Positions 25,858 through 34,147 of a DNA stretch of 64,000 nucleotides are shown here, in pieces; positions within the stretch are counted from its first letter, which is position 1, and each line of letters begins with the position of its first letter. The position numbers and the translations under genes are program-made. The DNA is from Rhizobium indicum. Lineage in GTDB: Bacteria > Pseudomonadota > Alphaproteobacteria > Rhizobiales > Rhizobiaceae. The notes below the pieces were generated by a model. That model saw nothing but the letters and a program-made list of their open reading frames with translations. It was not told where the DNA came from and ran no database searches. The DNA is taken from positions 186,001 to 250,000 of the forward strand of contig NZ_CP054023.1 in NCBI RefSeq assembly GCF_005862305.2. The letters run 5' to 3'.

Positions 25858-27597
25858 TTATTCTATGTCAGTGATATCGCTGAGTGTTTGAAGCAGCGGA
25901 AGGAAGTTCGAGCAATCGACCTTGCCCCGGTTCGCTCGGATGACTTTGGTAGCAAACTCGCCCTTACCATATTCGTCCGGACCGAGCTTCTCCCCCTTCT
26001 TCTGCATTATTTTGAAAGATTTTGTGCCCAGCTTCTCCTTCATCCATTTAGGCGGAAAGAGTTTTTCGATGTAGAAGTCTTTCTTTCCGGCACTTGGAAT
26101 GGGCACAACGTAGAGGTTCTTTCCAACGTGGTAATATGGTTGAGATCCGTCGATGACCCCTTTGGATCCGATCGCCTCCTTGATATACGACCACATGCCC
26201 GCGCTCTGGTTGTCGTTATCAACGATGATGATGACCGGCTTTGTCGCCTCCGCCTTGTGAAGTTTTTCAAAGCGATCTAGGTGATAAGCGGCAAACTTCG
26301 GTAGATCGCCTCCACCACCGGCGAGATCAAGCAGATCGCCTGCCATGTCAGTGTGGCGGAGGAAATCAACGTGCCAGTGGTCGCCCTTCGAGGTCTTGGT
26401 AAGCGGCGAAACATTAAGAAGTTTAGCGACCTTGGGATCCGTGATGTTCCATCGGATTGCTTCCTTCAGATATATATAATCCGTCTTTCCTTCGCAGATC
26501 ACGAGGGGCTTCGGATTGGTGTGAATGCGGTGGTAATGAAAGAAGTCCCGCATTAGCCTAAGATAGTGAGGAGCCGGATGGCTCTTCGTGAAGCTTCGTA
26601 TAGCCGCATGATCGGACTGGCGGCCTTTGATATCGTGAACATGACAGAGCATGCCCCATATCTGATGCGAACTAAGCTCCTTCTCCGGAAGCTTCAAAAT
26701 TGCTGGCGCCTCAGCCTTGCCGGCGGTCATCATTGCGTGCGCACAGAACCGAACACCCTTGTAGTAGTGTCGGCCGACGTTGACCTTCCGGTTCACAGTC
26801 AGCCCCGTTGTCGACTGCCGCTGATCTCCGAACTGCATTCGAACTTTCTTGGCATTGAGCTTAAAGCCGCTAGACGTGACGGCTTTTTCAAGCGAGGAAC
26901 CCGCAATCCAGCCACCTGCATCCGCTAATCCGATTTGTTCGGGAAACTCCGGAAGATTGGTGGAGAACGTTATGTCATCTGCATACCGCGAATAGGTGCA
27001 ACGATGCTTTCTGGCGATTGCCTGAAGGCGGTAGTCCAGCGCTTGGCTTATAAGCTCCGAAATGATGGGGGAAGACGGGGCACCTTGCGGCAAAGCGTTA
27101 TCAAAGCACGCGGTCTGAGCCAAAACGGTGGCCACGGTGTCGTTTAATGCGAAGTGCTTGTTCTTAACGAAATACCCTCGAACCCTGCCGAAATTGAAAC
27201 TCGGAAAAAAGTCCTCCAAGTCGGCATTAAAAACATGCCGTTTCCCCGTATGACGGAAAGCATTCGTGTAAATGGATAGGTCGCGTTTTTTTTGAAACCC
27301 ATGGGAAATCGCGCGTGCCGGAAACTCAGGCTTCCCGTGTATATCAAAATAGCATTGATAGAGAAGTCGGCTTAGGCGGGACTGAATAAATTTCAGGTTC
27401 TTATTGGGAGCATTGATCAAGCGGCTTGAGCCGTCTTTCTTTGGGACCTGGAAAATATGGTATTTAACGCCAGGGTCAGTTTTATAAATCTGTTTGGAAA
27501 GAAATTTCGGCTCCACATCTAAAAGAAATGCGACACCTGAAAGATCGATGCAGGATTTTAGCTCCTTCAAGCCGTAACGATAGATTTTCTTTGTCAT
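25858..27597 (-). CDS. Retron-type reverse transcriptase fused to a TOPRIM domain
   Basis: A 579-residue protein. The N-terminal 320 residues are a retron RT: VPKKDGSSRLINAP, the retron-specific NAxxH box as NAFRH (112-116), the first catalytic Asp in FNADLEDFF, LPQGAPSSPIIS, catalytic YADD (205-208), and TTGLTVN (263-269) in the VTG position. Residues about 362-470 are TOPRIM: VICEGKTDYIY with Glu369 and VIIIVDNDNQ with the Asp-x-Asp pair (460-462). RT-TOPRIM fusions such as retron Ec67 act in phage defence, with TOPRIM as effector. The ATG at 27597 is chosen; a GTG at 27618 would run through the RNA's a2 repeat. Lower GC than the neighbours indicates transfer. Confidence 0.93.
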   Translation of the reverse strand: MTKKIYRYGLKELKSCIDLSGVAFLLDVEPKFLSKQIYKTDPGVKYHIFQVPKKDGSSRLINAPNKNLKFIQSRLSRLLYQCYFDIHGKPEFPARAISHGFQKKRDLSIYTNAFRHTGKRHVFNADLEDFFPSFNFGRVRGYFVKNKHFALNDTVATVLAQTACFDNALPQGAPSSPIISELISQALDYRLQAIARKHRCTYSRYADDITFSTNLPEFPEQIGLADAGGWIAGSSLEKAVTSSGFKLNAKKVRMQFGDQRQSTTGLTVNRKVNVGRHYYKGVRFCAHAMMTAGKAEAPAILKLPEKELSSHQIWGMLCHVHDIKGRQSDHAAIRSFTKSHPAPHYLRLMRDFFHYHRIHTNPKPLVICEGKTDYIYLKEAIRWNITDPKVAKLLNVSPLTKTSKGDHWHVDFLRHTDMAGDLLDLAGGGGDLPKFAAYHLDRFEKLHKAEATKPVIIIVDNDNQSAGMWSYIKEAIGSKGVIDGSQPYYHVGKNLYVVPIPSAGKKDFYIEKLFPPKWMKEKLGTKSFKIMQKKGEKLGPDEYGKGEFATKVIRANRGKVDCSNFLPLLQTLSDITDIE

Positions 27598-27605
27598 AGA
27601 TTGGC

Positions 27606-27732
27606 GATCCGCAAGCACTCTTTCGTCGTCACACGGTTATTAACCGTCAGTCTTAAGGTGCGTAGGGAAAATCCCTCTGTACGCTCTTTATAGCCGCCAC
27701 AATGCATGGCGGAAAAATCTGCCTGCGGATCT
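27606..27732 (-). ncRNA. Candidate retron msr-msd RNA
   Basis: Directly upstream of the RT, on its strand, AGATCCGCAGGCA (27732-27720) pairs with TGCTTGCGGATC (27617-27606) over 12 positions with one mismatch (a G-T wobble in RNA). These are placed as a1 and a2 repeats, with a2 ending 8 bases before the RT start. Between them are three hairpins: CCGCCA/TGGCGG (27694-27712), GCGT..AGGGA/TCCCT..ACGC (27660-27684) and ACGGTT/AACCGT with a 3-base loop (27633-27647). Order, length (about 127 bases) and position match known retrons. The branching guanosine and the msr/msd border are not identified. Confidence 0.65.
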
Positions 27733-27969
27733 AAGCCTTGCGTAACGAGCGTGTTCCGCGATTCGCAAGTGGCTTCACAACCAGCGCGATAAAACCAAAA
27801 ATAGTTACAAGGTTTCCGCACAGCAATCATCGAGAGCTGTTATAGCGGCTATGCCAATGGAAGCCTCGACAATTGGAATCTCCGAGCTTTAAAGGTAGAT
27901 GACCCCGCCGAACCTAGCTTTGCGAGGGAGCCGTTAACTTTCCCTTTTCGGTTGCGACGCTTCTGTCGC

Positions 27970-30375
27970 TCACCGCAATTCGGCGGTGACACGGAAGATG
28001 CCGCCGGCCGAGGCGTCGGAGCAGACGACGAAGGTCGAGCCCTCCTGCGCCATGAAGGCGACATTGCCGCCGGCCTCGCAGGGGGTGGCGCTCCATTGCA
28101 GGATGATATCGCCGTTATCGGGCAGTTTTTCCTGCGTGATCTTCGCCGCGCTCGCCATCCATTCCGTCGCCGACGGCAGGTGGACGGGCGCGTTCAGCTG
28201 CTTCGACAGCCAGGCCGTATAGTTCTGCGCCACGGCAAGCGGCACGTCGTCGGCCGGCTGCTGCGGATTGTCGGCATAGGCCTGGGCTGCGGCGGGATCG
28301 GAATTGGCGGTGTAATATTCCGCCATCTCGGCCCGGGTGACGGCCTTCGTCTGCATGCAGAAGGACTTGTCGATCTTCACTGCATCATTGGCAACGCCGA
28401 GCATGCCGCCGAGCTCCTTCATCGACGAGGTCATCAGCCGGACATTCTCCAGCGAATAACTCCCCGCCGGGACGGTCTCGAAGGCAAGCGTCTGCGAAAC
28501 CGGGCAGAAGCCGCGCGCCGACAGCGCCTCGAGATCGGCAAGGATCGGCTGGTAGGCAATGATCGCCAGCTTGTAGGCCTCGGCAGTGTAGCGGCCGTCG
28601 GCCTCGCCGATCTTCGGGGCGAGGGCTGCAAGCGTCGGCTCGGCGGCACCGGCGCGGGTTGCAATGGAGGCGCTGAGATCGGTGACTTTCTGCTTCAGCG
28701 CCGTCGCCTCATCCTTCGCCGCCATGACATCGGCGATGACGGCGTCGAACAGTTTGGCGGCGTCGCCATAGCCTGTGGTCGCGGCCGGCATCTGCCATTG
28801 TTCGGCCTTGGCCTTGGCCTCGGTCATCAACCCGCTCGCCTTGGCGACGTCGGGGCTATCGCCGGCGCCGATGCGATTGACGGTTTCGCGCTTTGCCGCC
28901 GCGTCCTTTTCGGCCGCGGTCAGCGCGGTGAGCGCCTTGGCGAGATCGTCAAACGTCGCTTTCGACTCGTCGTAGGCGCCGACCGCAGCATGCATCTGCT
29001 TTGCGGTGGCGGCATCGGCAGCAGTCTTCATCTTGGCGTCGGCCTCGGCAAAACCTGGCGCCTTGTCGCCGCCGGCGGCCGAAGCGGCAGCCTTCGCCTT
29101 CTCGGCATTCTCCTTCGAGATGCCGATCAGCGCATTGCCGAGATTGATGGCGGCCGTCTGGAAGCCCGGAAGCGCCTTTTCGTAATCTTCATCCTTGAGC
29201 AGGGCATCGGCCGATGTGAGCGCCGAGGCGCCGGTGTCATAGGAGAGTTTCGCCTGGTCACTGGCCGGGCGCTCCGGCGCCTTGGCGGCGATCGCCTTCT
29301 GCTTGCGGCTTTCGGCTTCCTTCTTCCAGGTTCCGACGTCGGCGACGAGTTTCGGATCCGGGCGGAGCAGCTTCGGGATGGTAACGGCACCGACGCCGAT
29401 GCAGATCAGCAGCAGTGCTGCGATCATGGAGATTTTGACAGGCGTCCATTTTTTCGGCTTCGGGGCGTCCTGCTGCTGCGGCATGCCGCCGCGCGGATCC
29501 CACGACATCGGCTGGATGCCTGTCGTCACCCGGGCGAACTCGCCCAGCGCATCGGCGCCCGTGCGCGGTCGCGCACTCGGATCGCGGCTCAGCATCCTTT
29601 CCACAAGGCTTGCAAGCCCCTCGGGAAAGCCCGGGATCAGCACGTCCAGGCGGGGAAAGATGTTGGAAGGGTCGAGATGGATGTTCTTCCAGCTCTGCTC
29701 GCGCTGGTGCTCGTCTTCCCAGACCATGACGCTGTCAAAGACGCTGGCATAGGTCTGCCGCGGCAGGAAAAGCTTGTAGGCGATCATGCCCATGGCGTAG
29801 ATGTCGAGCGCGGCGGAGGCGGAAAAAGTGCCGCTGGCATAGATTTCCGGCGCGCCGAATTCCGGCACATAGGGCGGGATGATGTGCTCGCCGATCTTCG
29901 AGATCAGGTGCAGGTTGCCGATCCGGACCGACAGGCCGGAATAGTCCTCGGAGACGTAGATGCACTGGTCCGTCAGCGCATTGTGAGCGTAACCGGCGCC
30001 GTGCAGCGTCGCCAGCCCCTCGAGGATGTGGCGGCCGATCTCGGCGGCGCGTTCGTAAGCCACCATTTCGGTTTCGTCGAGATATTGGTGCAGCGTTTTC
30101 GACGGCCGCTTCTCGACGATATAGAAATTGTCGTCTTCCGGCGATGGCGGGATGAGGTCCTCGATTTCGACGAAGCGTCGCGCCGTCAGCGATTTGGCCT
30201 CGTTGATGGAGGTCCAGACCCGCTCGAAACGAGCCTTGTCCAGTTTCAGCGCCATATCGGGCGCGACGATGAAGACCGCATGGTCCATCCGCTTGTCCTG
30301 GGCCGGATAGACGATGAACTCGTTCTCATAGACCGGCTCGCCGATCGTGTAGCGGGCGATCAGATCACTTCTCAT
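27970..30375 (-). CDS. Membrane pseudokinase with C-terminal FGE/sulfatase-modifying-like domain
   Basis: An 801-residue protein. Residues about 10-280 have a Ser/Thr kinase fold, with FGAPEIYA (APE loop), DIYAMGMIAYKLFL and the RDPSARP block. The catalytic HRD is replaced by His131-Asn-Ala, the metal-binding DFG by Gly153-Asn-Leu, and no Gly-rich loop is seen, so it is predicted inactive as a kinase. One membrane helix spans about 314-334. An Ala/Lys-rich coiled-coil-like region follows, then a domain at about 640-801 resembling formylglycine-generating enzymes (VTRAEMAEYY, LPSATEWMASAA, GGIFRVTAELR). The ATG at 30375 has AGGGGGA upstream. It may present phosphopeptide or ligand signals to the FHA proteins of the Tad locus. 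Confidence 0.82.
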   Translation of the reverse strand: MRSDLIARYTIGEPVYENEFIVYPAQDKRMDHAVFIVAPDMALKLDKARFERVWTSINEAKSLTARRFVEIEDLIPPSPEDDNFYIVEKRPSKTLHQYLDETEMVAYERAAEIGRHILEGLATLHGAGYAHNALTDQCIYVSEDYSGLSVRIGNLHLISKIGEHIIPPYVPEFGAPEIYASGTFSASAALDIYAMGMIAYKLFLPRQTYASVFDSVMVWEDEHQREQSWKNIHLDPSNIFPRLDVLIPGFPEGLASLVERMLSRDPSARPRTGADALGEFARVTTGIQPMSWDPRGGMPQQQDAPKPKKWTPVKISMIAALLLICIGVGAVTIPKLLRPDPKLVADVGTWKKEAESRKQKAIAAKAPERPASDQAKLSYDTGASALTSADALLKDEDYEKALPGFQTAAINLGNALIGISKENAEKAKAAASAAGGDKAPGFAEADAKMKTAADAATAKQMHAAVGAYDESKATFDDLAKALTALTAAEKDAAAKRETVNRIGAGDSPDVAKASGLMTEAKAKAEQWQMPAATTGYGDAAKLFDAVIADVMAAKDEATALKQKVTDLSASIATRAGAAEPTLAALAPKIGEADGRYTAEAYKLAIIAYQPILADLEALSARGFCPVSQTLAFETVPAGSYSLENVRLMTSSMKELGGMLGVANDAVKIDKSFCMQTKAVTRAEMAEYYTANSDPAAAQAYADNPQQPADDVPLAVAQNYTAWLSKQLNAPVHLPSATEWMASAAKITQEKLPDNGDIILQWSATPCEAGGNVAFMAQEGSTFVVCSDASAGGIFRVTAELR

Positions 30376-30417
30376 GCACTTGTCCCCCTGCATTCATTGC
30401 ATTCATGAAACTGAATT

Positions 30418-31602
30418 CTATTCACCCACCAGTAATGGATCGCCGATCAGGCCTGCGGCGAGCAGCAGGCCGGTTCTTGTATCGCGAAGCGCGAAGGCAA
30501 AACGGGCATCGGCCACGACGCGAATAAGCTTCGGATCGATGCTGCGTTCCGTGATGACAGCCGTGGCTGCCGCCGCCTCCGTGCCGTTTTCGTCAACCTT
30601 GATCATCGTCTTCTGAAGGACGCGCGACAAGCGGATGTTTTCCTTGGTGAAACCCGGGAAACCCGCATCCTTGGCTTTCTCGGGCGTCACTCCCATCGCA
30701 TTGAGTATCGGCATCAAATCACGCCCGTCGTTCAGGGAAAAGCGGGGCAGGAAGATTTCGCCCTTGGCGGCTTCGAATTTTTCCCCTTGCAGCCAGGAAG
30801 CGAGCGCCTTCAGGTCCGCGCCGCCGACACCCTTGCCGGAGCGCGCCGCCACCACGACCATGCTGTAGCCCTCGCCGGCATAGGCAAGGTCGACGGCTGC
30901 GAATTTCTCGTCGGAGCGGAATTTCTGGCCATCGCCGGCAAGATGCATCATCGGCACCGAAACCGTCGAGCCATCCGGGCGCTGAAAGGGGCTTGCTGGG
31001 CTCTCCTTGTCGAAGGAGGTCTTCCAGCGCGCCTTGAAGGAGAGTGCGCCGAGGCTGACGAAGCCGCCGCCGGGCGGTGCATCCAGGATGACGGGAATGG
31101 CGCCTCGCGTTGCCTGTTTGGCCCAGCCGTTGATGTGCTCGACCGATTTCGGCCCGTCGAGATCCTCGATCGAAGGCTTGATCCGGTGGCCGGCGAGCAG
31201 GGAGAGCGCATCGGGGACGAGCACCAGTTTGTCGTCGAAGACGATCGCGACCGCCGTCGTCAAAGGCGCATCCGCCGCTGCCGGCTTATCGGGGGTCATT
31301 GCGTCAAGCGCCGTCTCCGGTCCCTTCACCTCGCCACCAAAGCCGAGGCCCTTGGCGATCGAGGCCTTGCCTTGGTCGGAGGCGCCGAGGGCGGCAAGAC
31401 CGAGTGCTGCGGCAAGGCTTGCCGGCGACACCATGATATTGGCAGCACCCTCCTTTGCCAGCGTGCGGTCGATCAGTTCGGCCGCAAGCTCTGCTTGTGC
31501 TGCAAGCATCGCCTTGCTGTCGCCGGAGTTGCCGGCATGGGCGGCCGGGGCAAGCGTCAGCAGGGAAGCGGCAAGACCCGCCAGCAGAGTGGATTTCGGC
31601 AT
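30418..31602 (-). CDS. Secreted serpin (inhibitory type)
   Basis: A 394-residue protein with signal peptide (cleavage after about residue 23, APAAHA). Serpin blocks are clear: NIMVSPASLAAALGLAALGA (55-74), INGWAKQATRGAIP, FKARWKTSFD, VPMMHL, LPRFSL, and the hinge KVDENGTEAAAAT (335-347). An intact small-residue hinge is the mark of inhibitory serpins. The reactive loop continues AVITERSIDP, which places Arg353-Ser354 at the likely scissile bond, as in antithrombin-like ArgSer sites. AGGAG precedes the ATG at 31602. The gene directly follows the trypsin-caspase gene by 13 bases, so it is probably that protease's inhibitor. Serpins are uncommon in proteobacteria. Confidence 0.93.
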   Translation of the reverse strand: MPKSTLLAGLAASLLTLAPAAHAGNSGDSKAMLAAQAELAAELIDRTLAKEGAANIMVSPASLAAALGLAALGASDQGKASIAKGLGFGGEVKGPETALDAMTPDKPAAADAPLTTAVAIVFDDKLVLVPDALSLLAGHRIKPSIEDLDGPKSVEHINGWAKQATRGAIPVILDAPPGGGFVSLGALSFKARWKTSFDKESPASPFQRPDGSTVSVPMMHLAGDGQKFRSDEKFAAVDLAYAGEGYSMVVVAARSGKGVGGADLKALASWLQGEKFEAAKGEIFLPRFSLNDGRDLMPILNAMGVTPEKAKDAGFPGFTKENIRLSRVLQKTMIKVDENGTEAAAATAVITERSIDPKLIRVVADARFAFALRDTRTGLLLAAGLIGDPLLVGE

Positions 31603-31615
31603 GGTTCGCTCCTGT

Positions 31616-34147
31616 TCAGCGGATGCGATAGAATTTGGAATCGAAGGACCATTTGCCTTGGGCGCCGGTCTCGTCGTCGCCGACGATCCTGAGGCTTCGG
31701 GCGAGATCGTAGACATAGTTGAAGGCGGCGCGCTGACCGACGAGCGGCGTCGGCACATCGGGCAGGTCGAGCACTTCGATCGGCTTGTCACTGAGGATGG
31801 CCACGACCATGCCGACGCCTGCCGGTCCCTCCACAACATATTCGAAGCCGGTATAGGGATTGCGCGCATCTGGCACGACGACCGGCCGGGCCGGATCGAG
31901 CCGGTTGTCGCCGCTTTTGGCTGATGGTTTCAGGCCCATCGAGCGCTTGTTCGGGTAAAGCTGCGTCAGCTTGCCGGAGGCGTCGATATCGACCAGGATC
32001 AGATAACCGGATTTTTTGGTGGAGACACGCATCGCCACCTTGTCGCCAATGCTGACCGCGGTGCCGGGCAGCACGTCGACGGCGACGCCGGCCTCGTTGT
32101 CGCTCTTCAGCGTGTTTTCGACGGCGGCGAGCGGCGTCTTCGCCTCCTCGCCGGTGATGACATCCCGGCCGAGCGCATCCGGCTGGCCATAAAATTGCGG
32201 CACCGGGGTGAAGCGGCAGTCTCCCGCATGCGTTCGGCAATATTCGTCGGATTTGCGCCGGACATAGTCGAGAAGCGCGGCATTGCTAACATTCGGCTTG
32301 TCGGCTGCGCGCGCCACGCCATCCTGCACGCCTTCGATGAAGTGGCGGGTAAAGACGCCGAGCGCCGGCTTGGCCTCGCGGTCGACGAGGGCCCACTGCC
32401 CTGCGTTGACGGCCGACCAGACCATGGCGTTTTCGCCGCCGAAGGAGAATTTTGCTTCCTTGCCTGATTTGTTCGGCGGTTCGAGCGCTGCCAGCACCGG
32501 GCCGAGGCAACGCACGGTGCCGGAAGGTGCGGCCACCGCGCTGCGGCTGCCGGGGCCGACATGGCAGGCATCGATCAGCAGCGTGACGCGGCGGTCCTTG
32601 AGGCTGTTCAGCCGTGCAGCGATCTCGGTTTCGCGGATCTGGTTGGTGACGGTTACCTTGCCGCCCTCGCGCACCAGCTTGGCATCGGCTGCAACCAGCG
32701 TCGGGCTGGTTGTCGCCTCCGCACCCATTTCTTCCGAGCCCTGGCCGCTGAAATAGAGGAAGACCCGGCTTCCGGGCGTCGACTGGCGCACCAGCCAGTC
32801 GTCGATTTCGGCAAGGATCGCCTCGCGGGTCGCCTTGCGGTTGGTCAGTGTGTGGATCTGTTCCGGCCGGTAGGCGAGCGTCTTAGCGAGGAAGAGCTGC
32901 ATCGCCTTCACATCGGTGGCGGATCCGGTCAGTTTCGCCTCGCGCATCTCGTAATCGTCGATGCCGATCAGCAGCGCGCGGTCGCCAGGCGAGCTTTCGA
33001 TCACCGGCGTCTGGACGACCGGCGGTTGAACGGCGGGTTCGTCGGCGACGGGCTTGTCAGCCGGCGAGGTATCGCCAGCGGGCGTGTCGGCAGCAGGCGT
33101 TTCGGTCGTGCCGGCCGGCGCCGTTTCGCCGGCGGGCGGGCTGGTGATGGCGAGATTGGCCTCTTCCTGTCCGGACTTCCTCTGCTTCGTCCCGCCACTG
33201 GTGGTGGTGGACGCGACCTGATCGCCGGCGGCAGCCCCTTCAACATTCGGCACGTCGCCGTCGGTCTTTGCGGCGATCCAGTCGCGGAAGGCGGCAACAC
33301 GGGTATAGACGCCGTAATGTTCGGCCTCGGCGCAGCCGGCGCCCCAGCTGACGACGCCGAGCTGGATCCAGCGCTTGTCGGGACGCTGGGCGACCAGCGG
33401 CCCGCCGCTGTCGCCCTGGCAGGCGTCCTTGCCGCCCTCGGCATAACCGGCGCAGACATTGCGCTCGTCGATCGGGTTCATGCGCATCGAGCTGTCGCGG
33501 TAGGCGGCGCGGCAGTCCTCGCGCGGGACGATCGGCAGTTCCACTTCCTGCAGCTCGGTCGGCAGGTATTTGTCGTCCCAGCCGTGATCGGCCTTGGTGT
33601 AACCCCAGCCGGTGACGACGGCCGGGTGGCCGGCGGCCTCCACTTCGTCGTCCGAAACTGAAGCAAGGATCGCCGGCTTCGATTTAGCGGGCTCGGCGAG
33701 CTTGATGAGGGCGATGTCGTTGGCAAAGACCTTGCGGTCGAAATCCTCGTGAATGATCACCTCTTCCACGGCAAGGCCCGGCTTGTCGGGCCCGTCGACC
33801 GCGATCACCTTGTCGATCTTCGACTTGCCCTCGACGATCAGCAGGTCGCGGGCGAAGAGATCCTGCTTGCCGGAGCGGCCGCTGGTGACGCAATGAGCGG
33901 CCGTCAATATCCAGCGCGGCGAGATCAGCGAGCCGCCGCAATGGCCGCCGAAGCGGCCGCGCTGTTCGGGATCTGGCGCCAGGATCTTCACCTGCCAGGG
34001 CCATTCGCCCTTCTTGGCCGCCTGGCCGCCGATGACGCGCCCGCCATCCTCGCCGGCAAAATCGGTATCCTGCTGCGCAAGAGCCGGAGAGGCGAGCAGC
34101 AGCATGACGGCCGTAACGTTGAGGATCCTGCTGATCGACGTGCTCAT
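31616..34147 (-). CDS. Secreted trypsin-like protease fused to a caspase-like domain and DUF4384
   Basis: An 843-residue protein. A signal peptide (1-24) and short propeptide end at Arg37-Val-Ile-Gly-Gly, a trypsin-type activation site. The trypsin domain has His85 (TAAHC), Asp144 (NDIALI) and Ser247 (GDSGGP), with Asp241 at the S1 base, giving specificity for Arg/Lys. A Thr/Pro/Ala-rich linker (about 300-385) joins a caspase fold (388-620): the Cys is present (DACHVG, Cys528) but the His is Gln469 (YFSGQG). The C-terminal 170 residues are DUF4384 (SGYLILVDIDASGKLTQLYP). The start overlaps the upstream gene as ATGA. The trypsin part should be active; the caspase part may be a pseudoprotease. 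Confidence 0.93.
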   Translation of the reverse strand: MSTSISRILNVTAVMLLLASPALAQQDTDFAGEDGGRVIGGQAAKKGEWPWQVKILAPDPEQRGRFGGHCGGSLISPRWILTAAHCVTSGRSGKQDLFARDLLIVEGKSKIDKVIAVDGPDKPGLAVEEVIIHEDFDRKVFANDIALIKLAEPAKSKPAILASVSDDEVEAAGHPAVVTGWGYTKADHGWDDKYLPTELQEVELPIVPREDCRAAYRDSSMRMNPIDERNVCAGYAEGGKDACQGDSGGPLVAQRPDKRWIQLGVVSWGAGCAEAEHYGVYTRVAAFRDWIAAKTDGDVPNVEGAAAGDQVASTTTSGGTKQRKSGQEEANLAITSPPAGETAPAGTTETPAADTPAGDTSPADKPVADEPAVQPPVVQTPVIESSPGDRALLIGIDDYEMREAKLTGSATDVKAMQLFLAKTLAYRPEQIHTLTNRKATREAILAEIDDWLVRQSTPGSRVFLYFSGQGSEEMGAEATTSPTLVAADAKLVREGGKVTVTNQIRETEIAARLNSLKDRRVTLLIDACHVGPGSRSAVAAPSGTVRCLGPVLAALEPPNKSGKEAKFSFGGENAMVWSAVNAGQWALVDREAKPALGVFTRHFIEGVQDGVARAADKPNVSNAALLDYVRRKSDEYCRTHAGDCRFTPVPQFYGQPDALGRDVITGEEAKTPLAAVENTLKSDNEAGVAVDVLPGTAVSIGDKVAMRVSTKKSGYLILVDIDASGKLTQLYPNKRSMGLKPSAKSGDNRLDPARPVVVPDARNPYTGFEYVVEGPAGVGMVVAILSDKPIEVLDLPDVPTPLVGQRAAFNYVYDLARSLRIVGDDETGAQGKWSFDSKFYRIR

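Noticed and set aside
20014..27969. Integrase, transposase or clear attachment sites for the island
   Set aside because: None was found by reading; the only boundary-like signal is the degraded pseudokinase repeat.
27952..30408. Open frame of more than 800 codons on the plus strand
   Set aside because: It is the exact antisense of the pseudokinase gene; high-GC third positions keep the opposite strand open. The minus-strand product has recognisable domains, the plus-strand one has none.
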